A stretch of 64,000 bases of DNA from positions 602,796 through 666,795 of the forward strand of contig OZ025826.1 in NCBI GenBank assembly GCA_964019425.1, written 5' to 3'. Shown in pieces: positions 27,870 to 39,600 of the stretch. The notes below the pieces were generated by a model, which was not told the origin of the DNA, did no database searches, and saw only the letters and a program-made list of their open reading frames with translations. This stretch comes from Flectonema sp. DT1601 (Eukaryota; Euglenozoa; Diplonemea; Diplonemida; Diplonemidae). A program made the translations under genes and the position numbers. Positions within the stretch are counted from its first letter, which is position 1. Every line of letters starts with the position of its first letter.

Positions 27870-29990
27870 ATGCTTGAACATCGAGGTGTTGTTTCTCTAT
27901 GGCACCTCGGTAAGGGATGGGGTTTCATGAGGTGTGACGGCATAGAGAATGAAGTATTTTTTAAAGCATCATCAGTACAAGGAACACTCAAAGACATTGT
28001 ACCAGGAGTTGTAATGAAAGCCTCGGGTGGTGTGGGTAATAACGGAAAATTTCATGTTGAAAAATGTTTCATCGATAAAGATGCTCCTATTGTTGCTGTA
28101 AATAGCGGACGGTCTTCACCATCACCAGTGACTCCTCCAATATCGAGGTCACCGATACCGATTCAAACAGGCGTACCTGTCTATAACCCTTTGCGAAGAC
28201 CAACACCATCAAATCTTGATAATAATATCTCTAAAACTCTTAACGGTCAACCTGATAACAGATCCTCCGCATTAGAACTAAAGTCTACTCCTGTAAACAT
28301 TAATTCATTCAAAGAAAACAATTCGAATACTTTTCCAACTGCATCTACTCAATCAAATACCTGTCCTGAATCTACTTCCAGAGATCACGAGAGACGGAGA
28401 AGGTCACGGAGCAGATCAGCCAACAGAAGGGATGACCGCAGGAGGAGTAGAAGTAGAGATATAGATAATAAACACAATAAAGACAGAAGAGACAGCAGAG
28501 ATCGGAAACGTGAGAGAAGTAGAGACAGAGGAGATAAACGTGATCGGAGTAGAAGTAGAGATAGGAGGCCTAGAAGAGATAGAAGTAGAAGTAAAGACAA
28601 TAAGACAAATAGAGACGGACGAAAAGGTCGAGACAGGAGAGAGAGAAGTAAAAGTCGAGACAGAAGAGAGAGAAGTAAAGGTCGAGACAGAAGAGACAAA
28701 AGCAAAGGTCGAGACAGGAGAGACAGAAGCAAAAGTCGAGACAGAAGGGAGAGAAGCAAAAGTCGAGATAGAAGAGAGAGAAGCAAAGGTCGAGACAGGA
28801 GAGACAGAAGCAAAAGTCGAGACAGGAGAGACAGAAGCAAAAGTCGAGACAGGAGAGACAAAAGTCGAGATAGAAGAGAGAGAAGCAAAGGTCGAGACAG
28901 GAGAGACAGAAGCAAAAGTCGAGACAGGAGAGACAGAAGCAAAAGTCGAGACAGGAGAGACAAAAGTCGAGACAGAAGGGAGAGAAGCAAAAGTCGAGAT
29001 AGAAGAGAGAGAAGCAAAGGTCGAGACAGGAGAGACAGAAGCAAAAGTCGAGACAGGAGAGACAAAAGTCGAGACAGAAGGGAGAGAAGCAAAAGTCGAG
29101 ATAGAAGAGATAGAAGTAAAGGTCGAGACAAAGACAATCGGAAAAGGAGTAGAGACCGCAGATACAGAAGTCGGAGTAAGGACAGAAAGTCCAGTCGAGA
29201 CCGTAGAAACAGAAGTACCGACAGAGATCGAAGGGTAGCTAACAAAAGCAGAGGTAGATCACGGAGTACTGATAGAAGAAGAAATCGACACAACGATAGA
29301 AGTAAAAGTAAAGATAAAAGACGACGAAGCAACAGCAGAGATCGAAAAAGAAGCAAGAGTAGGAGTAGGGACAGAAGAGGAAGAAGCAAGGACAAATACG
29401 ATCAATCTACATCAAGGAGAGATACAAAGTCAAGAGACAGAAGTGATCGAAGAAGGCGGAGCACGAGCAGAAATAGGAAAACCTCACAACCCAATTCGCG
29501 AGACAAACAACAGCGGAAAGCACCTGACAATGATTTTAATAAGCTATTAAAAAACCGACCGAAAATACCCGACATCGTTGGTGGAGAATCATGGCGAAGA
29601 GATTCAACACCGGAAATAAAAAGAAAACAGGCAATGGACATTCCAGAACTACCACCACCAGTTAATGTAAACCTTTTACAACGAGTTATACCTGCTGCTG
29701 TGGGGCCTTATATCGGTCGTCTAGTCGCTCGGTTTTTTGCTCGACGAGGTGATGTTCCTTCTGGTTGGATTGAACTTGTCGACAACGAAGATGCCGAACG
29801 TGTTTATATTCATCAACGCAATTTATCAATGAAAATGCGTGAGGGTATGTTATTAAAGTTTCGCGCAAGACGTAATGCTGATGGCAGGATGGATGCTGAA
29901 GATGTAACTGTTCTCGACAATAGTGAATCTGAAGAGGACAACAACCCTCCTGATTATACTCCTTTGGTTGTGAAAATTGAAAAATCTTAG
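27870..29990 (+). CDS. RS-repeat protein flanked by two cold-shock-like domains
   Basis: A single exon of 706 residues; the ATG lies 12 nt after a TCGCACAG acceptor. Residues 3-70 form a cold-shock/S1-type nucleic-acid-binding fold (GVVSLWHLGKGWGFMRC...VFFKAS). Residues 170-550 are an extreme Arg/Asp/Ser low-complexity region with about 19 nonapeptide units of the type RDRRDRSKS, as in SR splicing factors and their phosphorylation-controlled partners. A second beta-rich domain at residues 610-690 (GPYIGRLVARFF...GWIELV...VYIHQRNLS) again looks cold-shock-like. The protein probably binds RNA and joins splicing condensates, with phosphorylation of the RS region as the switch (inference from the class). 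It may serve cis- or trans-splicing. Confidence 0.8.
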   Translation: MLEHRGVVSLWHLGKGWGFMRCDGIENEVFFKASSVQGTLKDIVPGVVMKASGGVGNNGKFHVEKCFIDKDAPIVAVNSGRSSPSPVTPPISRSPIPIQTGVPVYNPLRRPTPSNLDNNISKTLNGQPDNRSSALELKSTPVNINSFKENNSNTFPTASTQSNTCPESTSRDHERRRRSRSRSANRRDDRRRSRSRDIDNKHNKDRRDSRDRKRERSRDRGDKRDRSRSRDRRPRRDRSRSKDNKTNRDGRKGRDRRERSKSRDRRERSKGRDRRDKSKGRDRRDRSKSRDRRERSKSRDRRERSKGRDRRDRSKSRDRRDRSKSRDRRDKSRDRRERSKGRDRRDRSKSRDRRDRSKSRDRRDKSRDRRERSKSRDRRERSKGRDRRDRSKSRDRRDKSRDRRERSKSRDRRDRSKGRDKDNRKRSRDRRYRSRSKDRKSSRDRRNRSTDRDRRVANKSRGRSRSTDRRRNRHNDRSKSKDKRRRSNSRDRKRSKSRSRDRRGRSKDKYDQSTSRRDTKSRDRSDRRRRSTSRNRKTSQPNSRDKQQRKAPDNDFNKLLKNRPKIPDIVGGESWRRDSTPEIKRKQAMDIPELPPPVNVNLLQRVIPAAVGPYIGRLVARFFARRGDVPSGWIELVDNEDAERVYIHQRNLSMKMREGMLLKFRARRNADGRMDAEDVTVLDNSESEEDNNPPDYTPLVVKIEKS
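28629..29130 (+). repeat. 27-nt minisatellite encoding RDRRDRSKS units
   Basis: About 19 units of 27 nt, with three shortened 21-nt units (RDRRDKS), make up the RS core. Higher-order blocks recur with near-identical DNA, showing recent array expansion. The opposite strand happens to be free of stops and would read as a Leu/Ser repeat; that is a by-product of the array. Confidence 0.9.
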
Positions 29991-31230
29991 AAAACTCATT
30001 TGAATGTTTTTTTCTTTTTCAAGAATGTAAATCTGATCTAACCTTCTTAACTAAAGCTTTCTTCAGTTTTGTCCCATCAAACCTGACTTGACGCGACTAT
30101 CCAGTGCTTTGAACCTTCGCAACTGTTTATGGAGTACACGTGATGTGGACATGTGGTTTCTTCGACACTTTTTCCTGGCTTTTCTGAACATCTCTCGACT
30201 GATTGATCTTTACTTCGGAAGAAAAAAAAAAAATATATATCAGTCATTCCTTTTTTTTGCGAACAAAAAACACCATTTTCTCACCGCCTGAGCAAGGTTA
30301 CACGATATGTTACTTTTGCTCGATTTTTTATTTTTTGGAATCGGGGAGGGTGCGATCTGTAAAATTAGGCATAGGGATATACTTTTAAACATGGTAAGTG
30401 CTGCTAAAAAGAGATAAACGTCTCTTTGCAAGATTTCCTTGGTACTACTCAATGATAAATATTAATCCCAGACCTGGAATGGAAAGATCGAGAAAATCTG
30501 AGTAAAAAACACCCCTAATTTTTTTTTTTTACTAATTTTTTTTCCTTCTCCCGAACTCAAGAGATATGCACCTTTTTGCTAGCTAATCAACCCTAGTAGC
30601 AATTATGTAAGGAAAATGTTGCATCTATATAAAGAAAGTGTTTTCATTAAGTATCAAAGTAGGTCCAAAAAGACAGGTAGTAACAATCTGCCTCACCGGC
30701 ACATGCTAAGTACTCTTTAATATATTTTTGCTCGATTATTTTTTCTCTGAATCCCGCTGGGTCAGCAGTGTAAAATTAGACCCTTCGATTAATTTTTAGT
30801 TTTGGTACTTGTCCACGGCTGAGCTGATTTAGTAAACCACAAAATCTCTTTTCTCAATTCGGGAGACAAGTATGTGATGCCAACCTCCCGATTTCGGACG
30901 GAAATGAACCCAACGATGCAGCGCATTAAAATGCCGCTTCGATCGAAATTTTTACAATTTTTTTTTGAAAACTTTTTTCAGTGTCCAGAATTTGTTCGCA
31001 AAAAAAAGGAATGACTGATATATATATCCCTATTACGTATTTTCGTCATATGGAGACTCAATGCAGATCATTTCCGATGCCTAAGTTAGTTGAAAACCGT
31101 GTGAAAAGAAGAATTAAAAAAAAGCCGGAAAAAAAAAAACTCATCAGGGGAGAAAAAAATGAACAAAAAGTATTGTGTCGTATTTTTTTTTTAAAAAAAT
31201 TACATTTAACATCTGCAGTACAATGGCACT
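29991..31230. other. Intergenic, mostly a TIR element
   Basis: Between the RS-protein gene and the channel gene lies about 240 bp of spacer, the 793-bp inverted-repeat element at 30233-31025, and about 200 bp leading to the channel gene's acceptor ATCTGCAG (AG 31217-31218). No other gene is seen. Confidence 0.5.
30233..31025. mobile_element. Non-autonomous inverted-repeat element (793 bp)
   Basis: The 35-bp ends are perfect inverted repeats: ATATATATCAGTCATTCC then a T8 run and GCGAACAAA on the left (30233-30267), with the exact reverse complement at 30991-31025. The interior carries two similar modules (TTTTGCTCGATT ... GTGTAAAATTAG at about 30316 and 30727) and no transposase-like frame. 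Flanks are AT dinucleotides, so a TA target duplication is possible but cannot be proved. It ends about 200 bp before the channel start codon. Confidence 0.7.
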
Positions 31231-33567
31231 ATGAATATCTCTACGAAGGAATTTTCATTCTCCTCGGAGGATGCTTTGTCGGTTATATCGGAGAGCCTTT
31301 CTGAATATGTATGTTTCCTCCTGTACTACTACTCATTACTTTGATAACTCGATACTAATAAACAACACCAACAGGGTAAGGTAAGAAATGCTCTACCATC
31401 GAGTCCTGGGGATCCATCAAAGTCGCTCCCGAATAGATTGACAAATATAGAAATGCAATTGAGATCGCTTGATTCAAAAATGGATCAGCTGCTTGACGCT
31501 AAGAAAGACATCCCAGATAACCAATCAGATGCTAGTTCTCAACGGTGGAAGTGGGGAAGTCAATCTGGAGGAGATTTTTGGTCAGCCAAGAAAAAAAAGG
31601 TTTCAAGAAGGATAAAGAGAGAAGCTAGGCCTCAAGCCTCACCTAGTGGGAGGAAAAGCACTAGTTCAGAAGACCCTTCTCAAACTTCAAGTCTTCGAGG
31701 TAGTGAAATGAATTTTAAATCTTTTGAAGAAGAAGATCCCTCAATATCGATACCTGTTCCACTACCAGTACCTCAATTAGCAAGTCCTAGTCTTAATTGT
31801 GATGACATTGGTCAGTTGGCCTCTAATTTTCTTCAGACAGATGAATGCTTCGGAGCCTTAGAAGATAACACTCGGTCATCTGTCGTCAGCTCTTCTCCTC
31901 CGTGTAATGAATTCTTTAATGAAGACACATCAAGTAATGTTCTGTTCCTACCTGAGAACATGGTAATAACCATTCTGGAAATAATACATCAAGTCCTCAT
32001 CTGTGGGGAATTCATACTGGTGACGACTGTCGCGACTTTAGGAAAATGGTATGATCCACCTACAGGGTGGGAGATACTGTTCTGTAGTATGTGTTCATTG
32101 AGTTCGTTGTTGTTTATATTATCGAGGCTGCATGTTGCTCGATTGAAAGATTTTCAAGTATACGATGATGATGTTGAGTTGGTTAGACTTTGGTATTACA
32201 AATCGTGGTTTCCGTTTGATGTATTAACTGGGTTTCCTCTTGATCTTTTACTTTTCACTTTCAGTAGAAATGCTGTCATTTTTAGAAGCATTCAGTGTAT
32301 CAGAGGATTGAAAATAGTTCGTTCACCTTCGTTGTTTTTATCGACAAATCCGTTGGCAGAACCCCGTCGATTCGAGATGTTTTCTGCATTGTTATTCATA
32401 GTTGTGGGACATCACATTATAGCTGTACTTTATATGTTGGTGAGAAGTGATAAGCACTCAGAAACACTTACATCAAGCTTTTACTACGAAGCTCTTTACT
32501 GGGCCGTTCAAACTACTTCTAGCGTTGGTTTTGGTGACCTGACTTACGATGATAACGTTTTCCGAATATTCAGTACTATAATTATGTTGGTGGGTAGTGG
32601 AGCGTATGCTTGGTTTGTTGGAAACGTGAGTGTCTATTTCATGGCTAAAGACGTAATCGCAAAAAAACAAAAAGAAACGAGAGCGATAGTCTTGCAGCTT
32701 CTAAATAGATATAGAGTTCCGTTTGGGTTACAAAAAGAAGCTTTTGCTATTTATCCTTTGATATTCGGGGATTCTTGTATGCAATACACAGAAATTTTGC
32801 AAGCATTTCCCCCCTACTTACAAGAAAAGATCGCATTGGCGATGAAATTCAGTCTCATAATTAGGGTTCCCATGTTTCATGGATCAGAAGCTCCAATCCT
32901 CAGAGAATTGGCGGCAAAGCTATCCCGTCACATCGTAGAACCGAATAAAATAATTATTGAGATGGGTGAAACTGGTCAGGAGATGTTCTTTTTATCTGTT
33001 GGTACAGTAGAGATATATGTCCCTAATGAAAATGGTGAAGGGCACAACACAGTTGTTCTTCTACGAGATGGGTCATGGTTCGGAGAAATAGCCATTCTAA
33101 GAGACACAGTTCGAACAGCAGCAGCTAAAACTGTAACCGTATGCGAGTTGTACATGCTGACTAAGCAAGACTTTACTTCAATATCGAAGAAGCATCCGGA
33201 TTCTAATTTCAAACGTGCGATTCAATCTGAGATAGACAACAGAATGAAAGCATTGGACTACCGAGCAATGACCTCTACGTCTGATAAAAAAGATTGCCCA
33301 ACTGGTAGGGTCTCGCCGTGTCACTCCTATTCAAAGCGGCGGAATCATTCCGCGTTCCTCAACACAAGTAACGATGGTTGCATCATCTTAGATAAAGCTC
33401 TTGAGGAAGGCACGGCTACAACCATCAAAAGCAACGTATTCCACAATGTGGCTGCTCTGAAGCCTCCAGAGAATGAAAAGAAAGAAATTTCTTTTCGATT
33501 AGAAACAACGAAATGTAAATCGTTTCGTACGAATTCGACAAACCCCGTTGTTATGAAAGGGAATTAA
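31231..33567 (+). CDS. Cyclic-nucleotide-gated K+ channel (HCN/EAG type)
   Basis: Exon 1 (31231-31308, 26 codons) joins exon 2 (31375-33567) across a 66-nt GTATGT...CCAACAG intron in phase 0, giving 756 residues. Exon 2 alone has no good ATG near its start; the first exon supplies it, 12 nt after an ATCTGCAG acceptor. A Ser-rich cytosolic N-terminus leads to six membrane helices. S4 is short, with few positive charges (SRNAVIFRSIQCIRGLKIVR). The filter is SVGFGD (residues 409-414), predicting K+ selectivity. A C-linker and a cyclic-nucleotide-binding domain follow, with the phosphate cassette GSWFGEIAIL...RTAA at about residue 592. It is likely a plasma- or flagellar-membrane channel gated by cAMP or cGMP and weakly by voltage. 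Confidence 0.9.
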
Positions 33568-33678
33568 TTTTTTTTTTTTTTTTGCATTTAACAAGTATTG
33601 TAAGAACGAAAAAGAATGTTGGCAGCACACGTAAACCTCCTTTAGATTTATCAGTTTAAGTCGGTTCACGGTTTCGTG
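33568..33678 (+). repeat. Dispersed repeat X, copy 1 (inverted copy at 63440-63557)
   Basis: A T-run, GCATTTAACAAGTATTGTAA, GAACGAAAAAGAATGTTGGC and AGTTTAAGTCGGTTCAC match the reverse complement of 63440-63557 with only a few differences over about 110 bp. The copy starts at the stop codon of the channel gene and so forms its immediate 3' UTR. Confidence 0.8.
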
Positions 33679-35226
33679 CACAAACAAAAAACCACAGTGT
33701 TATATCATTATTTTCTGTATAGTTGAAGTTAAAGCCAATTCTTTTTTTGTAGTTACTTAAAAAACCTGCTAACTCATGGTGGTTATTTTTTTTTTTTTTC
33801 TGTTATTTACACGCGTAAATGACCCGATTTCTTTTTTTTTTTTTTTTTTTTTTTCTTATTTCGAAGATACGTTTTTTTTTTGCTATTCTGAGCGAAGAGA
33901 ATTGTGGCAGCGTAACATTAACATCTACTTTATTGAGTTAACAAAAACAAACAACAAAGTGTGATAAATTATATAGTGAGGTGCCGATTCTTTTTTTTTT
34001 TTTTTTTTTTACTTTGCAATCATGTTTTTGTGTTTTTCTTCGCGATTGGGTCCTTACTGATGCGGGCTACCCAGACCCCTCGTAGTCATCAGTTTGTATT
34101 TTGCTAACTAAACTAAACTTTTCGTTTCCGTTTTATTCCTTTTGATGTATCACAACCTTGATTAATAACGCAGTTTGGTTTCTAAAATGCAATTATTTTT
34201 TAGAACTCGTTGACATGCGATGACCTACATGTCAAATAAAATGCATCATTTTTTTTTTTTTTTCAAATTCCGAACAAACGTTGATTAAAGTTCTTTTTAA
34301 ACTCCTAAAAATTTCGAGTTCTTCAGTTACGGGGCCTCCTGAAAAAACATTTACACTTGAATGCCTATGACAGAGCCAGTACTGGACAACGAGAAGTTGA
34401 GGTTGTGTTAAGAAAACTCCGTACACTTCAGGGACATATTTTGCTCTTTTTTTTTTTTGTTGAGAGCAAATCCTATTTTTTTTTTTCTTCTCTCTCTTTT
34501 TTTATATTTATTTCTACTAACTATTTAGTTCGTGTGCTTTTTTTTTTTTTTTTTTTTTTTAGCTTGTAAGGTTTCTACGTACAAGCTTTGCTTATTTTCA
34601 AAAAAATTGCTTTACTCTACCGAGTAATTCTTTGCTCAGGCCCTGGTTCTATAGTTCATGTTCAGTATTGGTGCACTTTTGTGATAGTATTGATCCCGAA
34701 TGTTGTAGTAATGCGGTACTGTTGGTTTGAACTATTTTAATCTCACTTACTGTTATTCGTTTAGTGCAATGCCGACGTTATTTATTATGTCAAATGTTCA
34801 TCCATTTCCCTGTGTGTTTCAGTAATGATCAAACAAAGTTTCTTTTTTTTTTTTTTTTGTACCGAAGAGCCTTGGTTCATCAGCTTCTGACAACAATCAC
34901 AAAGTGGAAAGCTGACAAAGACATACTGTGCTCAGTATGCCCCGTCAGCCTAAAGCTATTCTATTACAACTCCTAATAAGATTTGATCAAGTCTAATTAC
35001 GGTGTTCACGATGTAGTGCATTGGACTCTTATCTACTTATCTATTTATCTATCTTGGTCGGCTTTTTAGCTCAGGTCAAGACAACAGCAGTACTTGCTTA
35101 AGGGGTATTATTTCATTTCACGAGTCTTATCAAACGTTAAGAGAGTCAATTCTATTTCATTATATCACAGGTAAGTAACATTTATTCTCATGGTGATGTA
35201 ATCCACTTCAGCATCACAAGAACCTG
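33679..35226. other. Intergenic, T-rich, repeat Y copy inside
   Basis: Poly-T tracts alternate with unremarkable AT-rich sequence. Repeat Y lies at 34038-34119. Possible acceptors before the next gene are TATCACAG (AG 35169-35170), CACTTCAG (35210-35211) and CATCACAAG (35219-35220). No gene is seen. Confidence 0.45.
34038..34119 (+). repeat. Dispersed repeat Y, copy 1 (SINE-like tail)
   Basis: CTTCGCGATTGGGTCCTTAC ... GTAGTCATCAGTTTGTATTT and a (CTAAA)n tail are identical to 62953-63040 except for one fewer tail unit. A conserved body with a variable short tandem tail is typical of the 3' ends of SINEs or LINEs. Confidence 0.75.
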
Positions 35227-36617
35227 ATGGAACTTTCAACCTTAGGAAGAGGTGTTTACGAGGGTGACTTACCCTTGGTACGATCAGAAATTGAGCAGAC
35301 TGATGAAGAAGTAATTCAAGAAGCGATGCTGGTCTCAGTTATGCATGTCATAAATAAGAAACATCAGATTAATAAAAGAGTTGTTAGGAGATTATTAGAC
35401 AAGGCAGATGCGAACTGGAAAACAATTAGAGGTGAAAGTCTACTGTACTTGGCTATATCATCGGCAACTCCAGGGGAAGTTGGTTGGTCTCCGTCGGAAT
35501 CAGCAATAAGCATTGGTGATGAAGTTATAGGAAAAGCCAGTTCAGTACCTCAGACTAAGTCATCCATGGGTCCCATATGGTTGGAGGGTATTGTAGTGGA
35601 TTCTGTTGATGCGAATAACGTCAGAGTTCACTTTGCTGACATTGGATCCTCAACTACACTTCCAAGGGGACCAGAAGGCTCTGTTAGTGACATTATTCCA
35701 GAAGCACGCGAACTCACTCCTGGAATTCAAATATTGTTCAAACAAAGCTCGATTAGATCAGATGATGATTTGATGTTCTTTCAACAGTCATCTTCAAACA
35801 ATTTTATAACATCTCAAACCGTTAAATTTGATAAATACAAAACAATTAGAAAAATACAAAGCGACAACACCACAGACTACTACCTTGAAGGAACCCTCTC
35901 TGCTATTAACGTCCGTGGAGGGTACGACGTAACATCAGCTGACGGAACAGTTCATCAAAATATAGTTTCTGAGAGTATTCGGATACTGAAGAAGGTATCA
36001 TTGGGTTATAAACCAATTGCTAGAGCTTTAATTATTCAGGGACAACAAGTTAGAGTTATCGAAAAGGGAACATCAGAATCATGGAGAGGAGTAATTAAAG
36101 GAAGGAACACGTCAGGTGGGTTCGAAGTTTTATATCCCGATGATGGTGATTTCGAAACAGATGTTCCAGTTGTTGAGTTATTCACCCCCGTCATGCAACC
36201 ATCAGCTAGTGGTGGAGGTAGCTACATTGTCAGTGAACTACTCTCCAGAGATGCTGACGTAGGAATTGCTCTTCCTGTTGCATGCAAGCAAAATAACAAA
36301 ACCGCCATTGAACTCATGCTTAAACACAGTAAACGACCATACCTCGGTCTGACAACTGTTGCATGCGCAAATGGCTTACGCATTGCACGAGTTGTGAAAA
36401 AGGGACCTGCGTCGGGTATCCTCCTCCCAGACGACGTCATTGTAACGATCAATGATATCACGATTACAAAGGGACGAGGTCCCTTCTACTGGGAATACTG
36501 TAATAGAACAGGAAACTGGGATATCAGAATCCTACGTAAGGGAGAAATGTTAAACTGCAACGTGGAAGCTATCGAAAATAGGTTTGTAATTCATTTTTTT
36601 AAATTCTTCAAAAAGAG

Positions 36618-36649
<32 letters not shown>

Positions 36650-39600
36650 CCAACAGACTTGACCATGATGTTCTCTACCTCCGTCAAAAAGGACTCGACC
36701 TAACTCAGAGTGAAGATATTTCCAAACTTCTAATTCAAGATGGTGCCAAAATGAATATTAGTAAGTGTATTCAAAGACATTGGTATGACGTTGCCGAACT
36801 TTTGTTGGATTTAAATAAATCAGAAATCGACCCGAATGAAGAGTACCGCGGAAGATACGCTTTAGAGCTCGCTGCTAGGGTTGGTTACATTTCAATAGTA
36901 GAAAAATTGTTACGGATGGGTGCAAAAGTGAATTCAGTTTCATTTTTAGGACATACCCCGTTGTTGTCAGCGTGTTTGTCTCCGTTTTATTCAACGAGAT
37001 TGTATTTGGTTAAATTATTGATAAAGAACGGAGCTCGGCCGAAAGGAACTCGAGCCTTAGCGGCAGCGTTGAAGAAAAAACCACGATGGCATGTGGGAAT
37101 GAACTGCATGGTCACTATCCCTGACACAACAGAACAACATCTAGACTCACTTAGTATCGGAAAAAAATATCCCTCAAAGATAATGTCACGCGACAAGGAA
37201 ATATATTCTGTTTTGATTCAGCCTCAGTCGAAGTCACAATCGCAATCTTTTTCTGTGAATTGTGAATTCTCTGACATTGAATGGCCTCAATGGCCAATTG
37301 GTACCCAAGCAGTAGATACTTTAGGTAATGAGATCACAGTAACAAAAGAAGATTGCCAATCTCCTTTATCAGATGTACCCAGAGGTAAAACCCTTCTTAT
37401 GCTTTGTCGTATCCTATTAAATGATCCTTCACTGAAAGATTCTGAAAAACCAACGAGACGACGTTTTCGTCCAGTTGGTCTCCTCGAAAGGTTTGTATTT
37501 CAGTATAAAAAAAATAACGACATGAAAAATTTAATATAAAAAAAAAAAAAACAATGAAAATCAGATATCAAAAAGACAACGTACTCGAAGTTGTTGATGA
37601 TGAAGAGGTCGCCTTATTCCTAATGGAAGAAGTAAACCGTCAAAAACTAACAACGCATTTTATCCATCCGTCATATGCAACAGAAAGAGGTTGGCTTACA
37701 GTACTGAAAGTTCTACAAAACCTAAACGTTGATTGGGATTCAATGGAAATGGACACGGGAATGCCAGCTGTTGGAGCAGCAATTAAATCATGTAGAGAAG
37801 ACTTGTTGAAATTCTTATTACAAGCAAACGCTGACCCAGATGGTGAGTCATCTGATGGAAGGTCATTCTCTCTACTCGCAGTAGAACATTGCGGAGAGAA
37901 GAGTGTTTCGTTTCTTAGAACTCTCTTCGAATTCAACGAGTCTTTATCACAAACAGATTCCGGAGCATTGAGTCTTGCTTGTAAAATGGGTAATCTTGAT
38001 GTAGTTAATTTCCTGCTATCAAAAGGTGCGAGTGTTGAATCTCGCTATGGTAAACACCGAAGCTATGCATGGGCTTGCATAGATCCCACACCTGTGAAAG
38101 AACAAATATTACTGATGCTTATGGAAAAAGATGCATTACCGAACTTAGCAGAAGTTGTGTATTCAGATTATATGAATGCCGCAAAGAGATTATTAACCAT
38201 AAGACCTCAGTCAGTGAATGATAGATCAAGAAACGTTGGTAACACTGCTCTACTAATCGCTTGTACTGCAGGGAATCGAACAGCCTTCAACATGTTGCTT
38301 CATGACAGTGACATCGACGCGACTAGTGATGATGGTTCGTGTGCTTTGTATTTATGTTGTGGACTCGCTGATAAAACCTTAGGAACTGAATTCGTTAAGG
38401 CACTCCTTAGTAAAGGCGCAAGAATTCAAGCGACAGAAGCACTCGGGTATGCAATAAGCATGTCGAATAGTGGATGTGTTGAACTACTACTTAGTGATGT
38501 GAGATGTAATCCGAATGAAAAATGGGATCAAAAAGATCCAATTGAAGTAGCAATGGACGATCCTGAAATGGCAGCATTACTCTGCACACATCCGGAGCTT
38601 GAAGTGACAACTGCTGAGATCGCAATGGGTGGAAGTCACTTTTTCGATGCTATCGAAATAGTACTTTCTCTCGATTCTAATATTGACGTCGACGACGTCG
38701 ATGATGAGTTCGGTAGGACAACACTTTCATGGATTTGTATGGAGCCATTTGGTTGTCATATAACCGGAAGTGCTACTTTACTAGTAAACACTGATACTTC
38801 AACTCCGTTTTGGAAAGCTCTTCCGGTGGAGTTCGATCCTACGGAAGACCTTTTCCGCTATCACTGTGATGGAATTACTCACACGACTCTACCTCGTTAT
38901 GTCACTCCAATTGGACCTTGTGGTATTATTCACGAAGGTGTTTCTGTATTGTGTAAGACTGATGATGATCGATACCAACTTGGTATTATAAAAAATGTTC
39001 TTAAAACAGAATGTGAAGTCTCTCTCGTAGACCAAAACCTCTCAGCAGAGTGTTACAGCTCAGTTGTGGTTAGTAAGAAGAGTTTAGTCCCACTTAGATG
39101 TAAGACCTTAGTGCTAGCTAAGCTTATGCTTGAAAGAGGAGCAGACATCAACGCGACAGACTCTGTCGGTAAAAGTGTGTTGTTTTTAAGTGTCGAATCT
39201 GGAGACACAGAAACCACCGCATTCATCATAGAACAGGGTGGTGATGTTGCTGAATCCGGTGCAATGATTGCTGCGGCTCAAAAAGGTTCAATTCCTCTTA
39301 CAAAACTACTACTGCAACACGGTGGTAGTGTGACTGATACTTGGCATGGAAAATACCCGGCTGGGGTATCAAAAACATTAGAAGTAACTGAAATACTTGT
39401 CAACATTCTCGTCTCACTCCCAAACACAGAAGTAGTAGTACCAGATCAAGATGATACCCACAAAGAAACCCATGATACACCTGATTATATTGGTGATTCC
39501 GCTATCCCTTGTCTTGCTCGTTGTTGTCGTCAAGAATGGGTTGACATCGTGCGAGTATTGACAAATAGATATCCTCATTTAACTGATAAACCTGGTATGT

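Noticed and set aside
28385-29395. 336-residue Leu/Ser/Arg open frame on the - strand
   Set aside because: It mirrors the RDRRDRSKS coding minisatellite; its repeat period and composition come entirely from the + strand gene.
36582-36656. Poly-Lys segment inside the ankyrin-anoctamin protein
   Set aside because: It is a 75-nt intron with GTTTGT donor and CCCCAACAG acceptor that happens to have no stop; removal restores a clean join (EN-R-LDHD).
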